A stretch of 39,389 bases of DNA, from assembly GCA_004556545.1 (NCBI GenBank), contig SFGO01000011.1, positions 1 through 39,389 on the forward strand. The letters run 5' to 3'. Under the pieces are notes generated by a model that searched no databases, was not told the DNA's origin, and saw only the letters and a list, made by a program, of their open reading frames with translations. This DNA is from Clostridiales bacterium. Lineage in GTDB: Bacteria; Bacillota; Clostridia; Christensenellales; Aristaeellaceae. This document shows, piece after piece, positions 1 to 6,139 of this stretch (positions within the stretch are counted from its first letter, which is position 1; the number at the start of each line of letters is the position of its first letter). Both the position numbers and the translations under genes were made by a program.

Positions 1-131
1 AGCTTCAGCGCACAGTTGCACACAGGCTGGTACCGAAGGCAGTGTTTCTCCATTTCGGGGATGGGAAATAATATTTGTTGACGTGGACAGATTCATAAAC
101 AGCATGCCTCCCAAAAATTACACAGAACAGA

Positions 132-1406
132 TCAATGGAAAAATTGGGGCAGATATGATTTATGGGCTTCCAACATTTCTTCAAAGCATGCCTTGGCCTT
201 TGAAAAGTCGCCAATCAGAGGATGAGACATTAATGCTGCCAGTGCAAGTGATTGATCTCCATGTACAGCTGCTTCCACTGCCATACGCTCATAAGCTTTC
301 ACTGTCTGAATCATCTGAATCATATGCGGCGTTCCCTGCTTTTTCACCTCAACAGGATGCGGACCATTACGATCTACCACACAGGCAATTTCGGCCACCT
401 CTTCAGCATCCAGATAGGGAAGAACGCCGCTATTGCGCGTATTGACGGTATGCATGTCTTTCAGATCGTTATACAAACTATCGATCAAAGCCACGGCAGC
501 TTCCGAATAGAGATGCCCTCCGCGTCTGTTAAGCAGCTCAGGTTTTTTATACAGTTTGGCATCCTGATAGATTTCCAGCAGCTGCGCCTCAATTTCCATG
601 CAGATTTGCGCGCGCGTTTTCGTGGCTTCCATCTGATTCTTGAGTTGACGTTCCCGCTCGTAGTAATACAATAGATAGCCGTTTGGAATTCCACCACAAG
701 CCTTCAGGCAGTCGGTAGAAAATGCACAAGTCGGCAGATTTTGAGGTTTGGCTCCACAATACCCCTTTTCAATTAGTTCTGGCAGGCATTCTACTCCATG
801 ACTGATAACAGAGGTTACATAACTTAGATGGTTCAATCCTACGGTTTCAACAATGGCATTCGGATCTCCTACAGCCTTGCGCATATCAACCAGCGTATTG
901 ATGGGGATGTTGCACAAACCGATGACCTTTGCCTCGGAGTAACGACAAAGCGCTTCAGCCACCATACCAGACGGATTGGAAAAATTGATCAGCCACGCAT
1001 CAGGACACAATTGTTCCATTCTTCGAGCAATGTGGAGCAACGGCGGAATTGCTCTCATCCCGTTAAAGAAGCCGCCGATACCAGTGGTTTCCTGTCCGAT
1101 TAATCCATATTTCAGAGGAATCGATTCATCCAGATAACGGGCAGGAAGGCGTCCCACACGGATTTGCCCCAACACATAAGAGGCACCTTTCAACGCATCA
1201 TCCAGTTCTGTTGTCATCCTCACCTGCATAGAAGGTATCCCGTGATAAACCATCCGTTGAACAAATCCGCCCACAATGCCCAGTTTTCGTTCATCAATGT
1301 CCATTAAAACCAATTCTTCCACGGGCAAGTGATCTTTGCGTTTTATGAGTCCTTCAATAACTTCTGGCGTATAGGTGCTTCCCGCACCGATAATTGCTAT
1401 TTTCAT
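132..1406 (-). CDS. GH4 family NAD-dependent glycosidase, 6-phospho-beta-glucosidase-like
   Basis: Cytoplasmic glycosidase of family GH4, 424 aa, the usual length. The N-terminal Rossmann motif IGAGSTYTP (residues 5-13) binds NAD. The stretch QIRVG (81-85), followed by DES and GQETTGIGG (104-112), is characteristic of the 6-phospho-beta-glucosidase branch. C165 in GLCNIP and H193 in GLNHL match the Cys/His metal ligands of the family. GH4 enzymes oxidise C3 of the sugar, eliminate the aglycone, add water and reduce again. The start at 1406 is preceded by AAGGAG, and the gene lies one base after the RpiR regulator stop, so it is the last cistron of the leftward operon. Oddly, a phospho-sugar type enzyme is linked to an ABC importer and not a PTS; the true substrate may be unphosphorylated. 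Family call is firm, substrate is not. Confidence 0.93.
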   Translation of the reverse strand: MKIAIIGAGSTYTPEVIEGLIKRKDHLPVEELVLMDIDERKLGIVGGFVQRMVYHGIPSMQVRMTTELDDALKGASYVLGQIRVGRLPARYLDESIPLKYGLIGQETTGIGGFFNGMRAIPPLLHIARRMEQLCPDAWLINFSNPSGMVAEALCRYSEAKVIGLCNIPINTLVDMRKAVGDPNAIVETVGLNHLSYVTSVISHGVECLPELIEKGYCGAKPQNLPTCAFSTDCLKACGGIPNGYLLYYYERERQLKNQMEATKTRAQICMEIEAQLLEIYQDAKLYKKPELLNRRGGHLYSEAAVALIDSLYNDLKDMHTVNTRNSGVLPYLDAEEVAEIACVVDRNGPHPVEVKKQGTPHMIQMIQTVKAYERMAVEAAVHGDQSLALAALMSHPLIGDFSKAKACFEEMLEAHKSYLPQFFH

Positions 1407-1407
1407 A

Positions 1408-2280
1408 CTACTCCTTATTTTTTGTTTCATTTGTTTGCTTTCGCATGGAATCAAACCGAGTAATGGTATCATGAGAAAGGGACAAGCTCTTTTCCACTTC
1501 CTCCCGGGAAATCTGAAGTAATTCCAGGTAAAGCATGTCAAGTAACATCATCTGTGCATATATCGACAGGTTCGCACTGCTGCACAATCCATCATCCACA
1601 TAGGGGATAGGCAAAAGAATATCTAGGTACTTTGCTAATGGAGAATTCATTTGAGTGATTCCTATGGTAAATGCTTTGTTTTTTTTACAGGTTTCCATGG
1701 AAAACAGCACGTCTTTGTTATAACCTGAATATGAAATGCCAAGTGCCACATCTCCATGCATGCTGTGAGAGGAGGAGATAGCGCTCAGAACATTGTTGTT
1801 GTAAAAAGTGCAAGACTTGTTAATGTAAATCATTTTGCTATGGAAAGCCGAGGCCGCAATGCCAGATGTTCCAACGCCAAAGAGATAGATCATATTGGCA
1901 TTATGAATCATTCTTGAAGCTTCGCACAGATTTTCGCGAAGCTGAAGTTTTCGGGTTTCCACAATAGCAGAAATGATACTATTACTCAGTTGCAATTCTG
2001 CATAGTCAAAAGAAAAACCAGGATCAGTTAAGAAAGCAGAAGGTTTAGAGAGCAGTTCTTGGCAGCGCACGATATCCATGCGCATAGCTGCATAGGTATC
2101 ATACCCGAGAGAGTGCGCAAATCGCACAATGCTGGCAGAAGAAACGCCCACTGCTTCGGAAAGCGTTCTGGTATTGAGGGCAATACTTTGCTCAAAATTG
2201 TGCAAAAGGTAGTCGGAGATTTTTTTCCCCGATGGCGTCATGGTATTATATGTCTGTACAATCTTTTTGTGTAAATCCAT
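1408..2280 (-). CDS. RpiR family transcriptional regulator (HTH plus SIS domain)
   Basis: DNA-binding regulator of 290 aa, the normal RpiR length. The N-terminal HTH_6 region (about residues 1-77) contains LSEAVGVSSASIVRFAHSLG, a typical RpiR recognition segment. A SIS phosphosugar-binding fold follows at about 110-250, with YLFGVGTSGIAA and later GISYSG as the sugar-binding loops. Family members sense sugar phosphates, which fits the adjacent GH4 gene. It sits between the binding-protein gene and the GH4 gene, probably co-transcribed with both, so autoregulation is likely. The ATG at 2280 has AAAGGAG upstream. Whether it represses or activates cannot be read from the sequence. Confidence 0.93.
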   Translation of the reverse strand: MDLHKKIVQTYNTMTPSGKKISDYLLHNFEQSIALNTRTLSEAVGVSSASIVRFAHSLGYDTYAAMRMDIVRCQELLSKPSAFLTDPGFSFDYAELQLSNSIISAIVETRKLQLRENLCEASRMIHNANMIYLFGVGTSGIAASAFHSKMIYINKSCTFYNNNVLSAISSSHSMHGDVALGISYSGYNKDVLFSMETCKKNKAFTIGITQMNSPLAKYLDILLPIPYVDDGLCSSANLSIYAQMMLLDMLYLELLQISREEVEKSLSLSHDTITRFDSMRKQTNETKNKE

Positions 2281-2306
2281 GACAGTTCTCCTTTACACAT
2301 AGGATC

Positions 2307-2328
2307 CCGGGGCGGAAAACCGCCCCGG
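2307..2328 (-). promoter_or_regulatory. intercistronic stem-loop after binding-protein gene
   Basis: A perfect 9-bp stem (CCGGGGCGG and CCGCCCCGG) with a four-base loop sits between the binding-protein stop and the regulator start. No T-run follows on the minus strand, so it is more likely a partial attenuator or a 3'-end stabiliser than a full terminator. Confidence 0.7.
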
Positions 2329-2339
2329 TAAATGGTGAA

Positions 2340-3674
2340 TTACAAGCTGCTGATGTATTCATCGATGGCAGCGTCAACATTTTCGGTAAGAGTGTCGATG
2401 GCCTCATCAATGGTTGCATTGCCTTCGATTATATCAATGATCGCTTCGCTCAGCATGGAGTCAAAACCGGAAATGCCTAGCTGAGGTTCCTGCAAAGTTG
2501 GTTCAGAAGCAAGCAACTGGTCAATGCCGGCCTTCAACTGAGGATACTCCGCAACGCGGGCAGCCAGTTCCGGAGTATCATAGGTTGCAACGTTGACAGG
2601 AAAGTAACCGGTTTGCGCAAACCATTTATACTGGGTTTCAGCACTGGTCAGGTACTCAAGGAAAAAGATGGTATCAGCCAGTTCCTGCTCGTTCTGTTTG
2701 TCCATTATATAGAGAGAGGAACCACCGGCAGCAACGCCCAGGCAATTTTCGTCCACAGCTGGGACAGCAGCGCAGCCGAAGTTGAACTTGTCACCAACTG
2801 CGTTGGCGATGGAATAGAAGGCAGAAGAGGAGCTAATAAACATTGCAACTTTGCCAGCAGCAAAATCACCGGTGTCATCTTCGGACAGGTATTTCCACTG
2901 GCCTTGATCGTAGGCAGCCATATACTCTTCTAGAAAGTGCTTCATGGTTCCTTCTTCTTTGAACACGGTATGCGTGGAATAGCCATCGCGGCCATCCATA
3001 TTGTCTGCAAAATAGGCATGACCATCGCCAACCCTTTGCTGGCACAGCCAGGTGGACATGAACCAGGAGTCAGGCTGCAAAACAATTCCGTAGCGTTCAA
3101 CAGAACCATCGTCATTTTTCTTGGTCAGTTTAGCGCAGTATTCGCCAAGTTCCTTCAGAGTCTTGGGAGCCACTTCGGGATCCAAACCGACCTCTACGAA
3201 AGCATCTTTATTATAATACAGCAAAATCGTAGAAGAAGCAAATGGCATACCAATCGCTTCACCCTGCATGTAGGAAGAATAGTAGAAGTTCTGAACAAAC
3301 ATGTCCTTGGTCATATTCGTTTTGCCGCTTTTGAGCAAATCCTCAAATTTGATGACTTCTTCGTAGCTGGCCAAGCGACGCACGGTGGAGGCACCCTGCT
3401 GCACTACGTTGGGCAACTGGCTCAGATCACCGGCGGCAATAGCGGCAGAAAGCTTGTTGGAGGAGGCGGTGTAAGCGCCCTGATACTGCCCATCAACGAA
3501 GATGTTGGCTGCTTTGCCTACCGTCTCGTTGAATTCATCCACAAGGGACTGGATGACAGCGCCGTTAGCGCCGCCAGCAGAGTACCAGAAGGAAATGGTT
3601 CGTGTTTCCGATGCCAAGGCGGTCGAAGACAGCAGAACGATCGCAACCAGGAGCAGGGACAGGAATTTTTTCAT
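2340..3674 (-). CDS. extracellular solute-binding protein of a sugar ABC importer (CUT1 type)
   Basis: Binding protein of 444 aa that would deliver an oligosaccharide to the two permeases encoded just upstream. The signal peptide MKKFLSLLLVAIVLLSSTA ends in ALA before SETRT, a signal peptidase I site; no lipobox cysteine is visible. The mature part starts with TISFWYSAGG and contains the YYNKDAF segment typical of family 1 extracellular solute-binding proteins. The start at 3674 is chosen because AAAGGAG lies 7-13 bases before it; an in-frame ATG at 3692 would put that Shine-Dalgarno inside the gene. The cistron is bracketed by stem-loops at 3695-3717 and 2307-2328. Ligand unknown. Confidence 0.93.
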   Translation of the reverse strand: MKKFLSLLLVAIVLLSSTALASETRTISFWYSAGGANGAVIQSLVDEFNETVGKAANIFVDGQYQGAYTASSNKLSAAIAAGDLSQLPNVVQQGASTVRRLASYEEVIKFEDLLKSGKTNMTKDMFVQNFYYSSYMQGEAIGMPFASSTILLYYNKDAFVEVGLDPEVAPKTLKELGEYCAKLTKKNDDGSVERYGIVLQPDSWFMSTWLCQQRVGDGHAYFADNMDGRDGYSTHTVFKEEGTMKHFLEEYMAAYDQGQWKYLSEDDTGDFAAGKVAMFISSSSAFYSIANAVGDKFNFGCAAVPAVDENCLGVAAGGSSLYIMDKQNEQELADTIFFLEYLTSAETQYKWFAQTGYFPVNVATYDTPELAARVAEYPQLKAGIDQLLASEPTLQEPQLGISGFDSMLSEAIIDIIEGNATIDEAIDTLTENVDAAIDEYISSL

Positions 3675-3694
3675 GGGGATTTCTCCTTTCATTT

Positions 3695-3717
3695 AATCAG
3701 GAAAATACTTCCTGATT
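3695..3717 (-). promoter_or_regulatory. intercistronic stem-loop before binding-protein gene
   Basis: Perfect 9-bp inverted repeat AATCAGGAA / TTCCTGATT with a five-base loop, immediately after the permease stop codon and before the Shine-Dalgarno of the binding-protein gene. Possible mRNA processing or stability element. Confidence 0.6.
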
Positions 3718-3719
3718 TA

Positions 3720-4580
3720 TTACGACTTCACAGCGCCCGTGGTTATACCTGAAACGATTTTTCGTTGAAACAGAAGAAATACCAGAATAGAAGGAATTAG
3801 AATAAAGCAAGTACCAGCCATTTCCATGTGATAGGCGGGATTATCCGTATCCGAAAGCATGGTGATACCTACCTGAACAGTGCGCATGTATTGTTTGTTG
3901 GTAATCATCAACGGCCACAAATACGCATTCCACAGATTGACAACGGAGGAAATACCAACCGTGTAAAGAACGGGCGTAGAACAGGGGAGCACAATGCTGA
4001 ACAGAAAACGCACATCTGAGCAGCCATCAATCAGAGCAGCATCATGCAGGGCTGTAGGCAAGGTACGCATATGCTGGCGTATAATAAATATTCCAGAAGC
4101 GGATACAGCATAAACGATGGTCATGCCAATGTAGGTGTCCATCAATCCTGCCCGTGAAACGTTTATATAGTTTGCTACCAGAACGGCTTCACCAGGAATC
4201 ATCATGGTGCCAAGAATTAGGAAAAACAGTAGTTTTTTTCCTCGAAAATGATAAAATGCGAAGGAAAAAGCCGCCAGAGAGGCCGTTGCCAATCTGAGGA
4301 GAGTACCGGAAACGGAAACAATGGCAGAGTTGAGCATGTAGCGAAAAATTGGTGCTAGTTCAAAAACAGAAGAGTAGTTTTCAGTGGTCCAAACCGATGG
4401 AAAAAGTTTGGGCGGATAAGTGCTCATGTCCGAAACGGATTTGAAGGAAGAAAACAGCGCATATATCAGTGGAAAAATGATTAGGACTCCAACAAAAAGA
4501 TTGAACAAACCTATTCCATTATACACAAACGCATTCTTCATTTTTTTCCTTTTGCATCTGAAACCAGTATGTATCATCAT
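3720..4580 (-). CDS. carbohydrate ABC transporter permease (MalG-like)
   Basis: Inner-membrane permease of up to 286 aa with about six hydrophobic segments. The coupling motif LHDAALIDGCS (EAA loop variant, D in place of the first E) contacts the ATPase in this family. Two starts are possible. ATG 4580 overlaps the stop of the preceding permease in an ATGA arrangement, favouring translational coupling. ATG 4541 has AAAGGAAA close upstream and gives MKNAFVYNG. No ATPase gene is present in the operon, so a shared MsmX-like ATPase from elsewhere is expected. Substrate is unknown; the GH4 partner suggests a glucoside. Confidence 0.92.
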   Translation of the reverse strand: MMIHTGFRCKRKKMKNAFVYNGIGLFNLFVGVLIIFPLIYALFSSFKSVSDMSTYPPKLFPSVWTTENYSSVFELAPIFRYMLNSAIVSVSGTLLRLATASLAAFSFAFYHFRGKKLLFFLILGTMMIPGEAVLVANYINVSRAGLMDTYIGMTIVYAVSASGIFIIRQHMRTLPTALHDAALIDGCSDVRFLFSIVLPCSTPVLYTVGISSVVNLWNAYLWPLMITNKQYMRTVQVGITMLSDTDNPAYHMEMAGTCFILIPSILVFLLFQRKIVSGITTGAVKS

Positions 4581-5470
4581 TCGTAATACACCCCTTTCTT
4601 TTCGGCCTTGAAGGAAAGCAGTACCAGCAGAAAAACAATCAGGAAGATGACGATTGATATAGCGTAACCATAACCCATATTGGTTCCGGAAATTGTTTTG
4701 GAATACATATGATAAACCAGCGTTTCAGTGCTGTTTCGCGGGCCGCCGTTGGTGAGAACCATAACGGGACCAGACATCATCATTCCGGCTATCAAATCCA
4801 GACAGAATAGATAGAAAAGAGTAGGAGAAATCAGAGGAAATACGATGCGAATCGTACGATAAATCCAATTTGCACCATCTACTGTAGCAGCTTCTAACAC
4901 ATCTTGCGGAACATTGCGCAAAGCAGCGCTCAGGTAGAGAAATTCATAACCGATATTTTGCCATACAGTGATAATCGCAATACCCCATAGCGCAGTTTTC
5001 TTATCAAAAAACCACTTAATATTTAATCCCAAAGAATAGTTCAGCAGGCCGATGGAGTTATTCAGCAAAAGTTTGAAAATCATACAAGTAGCAGACATGG
5101 AAATAGCCATAGGTAGGGAAAACATAACCTCGTACAGCCAAGAAAAACGATGCTTTTTCTCGGCCAGCAACGCCAGAATGAGACTTATTGAAATGTTGAA
5201 AGGCACAGTCATGACTGTAAAACGAATACTGTTGTAAAGAGAGTTATTGAAGTTTTTTGCCTTAAACACCTGGAAATAGTTTTTTAGCCCCACAAACTCT
5301 ACACGCTGTGCTTTGTTATTGAGCTTGAAAAAGCTATTGATGATGGTTTCAACAAAAGGATAGTAGGTGAACATGATGATGAAAACGAGCGCAGGCAAAA
5401 GAAAGAGATATGGTTTGCTTTTTTGCATCATGCGAGCCATGGAAATGGAAGACGTATGCCGGTTGTTCAT
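4577..5470 (-). CDS. carbohydrate ABC transporter permease (MalF/UgpA-like)
   Basis: First gene of the leftward operon, 297 aa. The N-terminal membrane segment starts at PYLFLLPALVF, typical of CUT1 permease 1. The EAA loop VLEAATVDGANWIYRT is well conserved. It pairs with the following permease, whose ATG overlaps this stop codon by four bases. The start at 5470 is preceded by AGAAAGG; the spacing is about ten bases. The promoter at 5552-5580 predicts a leader of roughly 75 bases. Confidence 0.93.
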   Translation of the reverse strand: MNNRHTSSISMARMMQKSKPYLFLLPALVFIIMFTYYPFVETIINSFFKLNNKAQRVEFVGLKNYFQVFKAKNFNNSLYNSIRFTVMTVPFNISISLILALLAEKKHRFSWLYEVMFSLPMAISMSATCMIFKLLLNNSIGLLNYSLGLNIKWFFDKKTALWGIAIITVWQNIGYEFLYLSAALRNVPQDVLEAATVDGANWIYRTIRIVFPLISPTLFYLFCLDLIAGMMMSGPVMVLTNGGPRNSTETLVYHMYSKTISGTNMGYGYAISIVIFLIVFLLVLLSFKAEKKGVYYE

Positions 5471-5551
5471 AAAGGCTCTACCTTTCTAAAAGTGATCTTT
5501 CTCCGTTTCATATATAACCGCTTGGTTCCGAATCATCCAACTGCCACCTGT

Positions 5552-5580
5552 ATTATAGTGGGTGCTCATAAATGATGCAA
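5552..5580 (-). promoter_or_regulatory. sigma-A-like promoter of the leftward GH4/ABC operon
   Basis: On the minus strand TTGCAT (5575-5580) is followed by a 17-base spacer and a perfect TATAAT (5552-5557). It lies about 80 bases before the first permease start. The -35 box is only half matched, which suits an activated promoter. Confidence 0.7.
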
Positions 5581-5591
5581 TATTAAAACGG

Positions 5592-5631
5592 GAATGTACA
5601 ATAATTTCATTTGCTTTGGAACGAATGTACA
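5592..5631 (-). promoter_or_regulatory. two direct repeats GAATGTACA upstream of the leftward promoter
   Basis: GAATGTACA occurs at 5592-5600 and again at 5623-5631, 31 bases apart (about three helical turns), just upstream of the -35 box of the leftward promoter. The core TGTACA is self-complementary. The position suits an activator; the protein that binds it is not known, RpiR being one candidate. Confidence 0.5.
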
Positions 5632-5761
5632 TTTCCAAGAGTCAGAGCTGGAACTGAAGCGTTGTTCTTCCGGCACAGCTATCTTCCCTTTTCAGTAAGC
5701 CAGGATATGAACTGAAAACTTTAGGCCAACACCGTCCCATTCAACAGCGGGCGCCAATGGG

Positions 5762-5826
5762 GCATTTTTCATTCTCCGCTGCTTGCAAAAATCTCGCTTT
5801 TTGCCATAGTATCGAATGAAAAATGC
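5762..5826. repeat. nested inverted repeats in the divergent region
   Basis: The outer arms are a perfect 13-bp inverted repeat, GCATTTTTCATTC (5762-5774) and GAATGAAAAATGC (5814-5826). Nested inside is a 7-bp repeat, GCAAAAA (5785-5791) and TTTTTGC (5798-5804), around a six-base loop. It could form a two-level hairpin in RNA of either strand or act as paired operators. Confidence 0.6.
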
Positions 5827-5871
5827 ACTTGTTACCGCGCAGCCTCCTTTGTGACCTCAGTTGTGCGGGAT

Positions 5872-5899
5872 GGCCCTAAGCACCTCAATCCATAGGGCC
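5872..5899. promoter_or_regulatory. inverted repeat upstream of the rightward promoter
   Basis: GGCCCTA (5872-5878) and TAGGGCC (5893-5899) form a perfect 7-bp inverted repeat with a 14-base spacer. It ends eight bases before the -35 box, so it is a candidate operator for the AraC-type gene. Confidence 0.4.
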
Positions 5900-5907
5900 G
5901 GGATGTG

Positions 5908-5936
5908 TTGACGCAAAACCTAAAATACGATAGAAT
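5908..5936 (+). promoter_or_regulatory. sigma-A-like promoter of the AraC-GH39 gene
   Basis: TTGACG (5908-5913), a 17-base spacer and TAGAAT (5931-5936). Both boxes match the consensus at five of six positions. The predicted leader before the start codon at 6140 is nearly 200 bases. Confidence 0.75.
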
Positions 5937-5980
5937 GGAAGCATAAAGAGAAGAGAACCGCAGCATGAACGGATAAGCGA

Positions 5981-6022
5981 TCGGCTTTCGATTCGATGCG
6001 GAAATGCGAAAGCCGAGTTTTT
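5981..6022 (+). terminator. leader stem-loop with T-run (attenuator candidate)
   Basis: A perfect 10-bp stem, TCGGCTTTCG (5981-5990) with CGAAAGCCGA (6007-6016), is followed by GTTTTT. It lies about 40-75 bases after the predicted transcription start and 118 bases before the regulator's start codon, so it should stop many transcripts early. Confidence 0.65.
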
Positions 6023-6139
6023 ATGATGCCGTGTTTGACCGAAAGAGGCAGACAATCTGCAAGAGGCTGATCGGTGGGCAAAAAGCGGAAAGCAGACGAT
6101 TGAAAAATCCAGGGAGGATTAGGCGGGAGGATATTGCCC

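Larger units (their letters stand above)
5471..6139. other. divergent intergenic region between the two operons
   Basis: No convincing coding frame was seen in these 669 bases. The stretch contains the leftward promoter and its direct repeats (5552-5631), a nested inverted repeat (5762-5826), a 7-bp inverted repeat (5872-5899), a rightward promoter (5908-5936) and a leader stem-loop with a T-run (5981-6022). Confidence 0.7.

Noticed and set aside
1..131. Left edge downstream of the GH4 stop
   Set aside because: No complete gene, hairpin with T-run or repeat could be supported; the sequence is too short to interpret.
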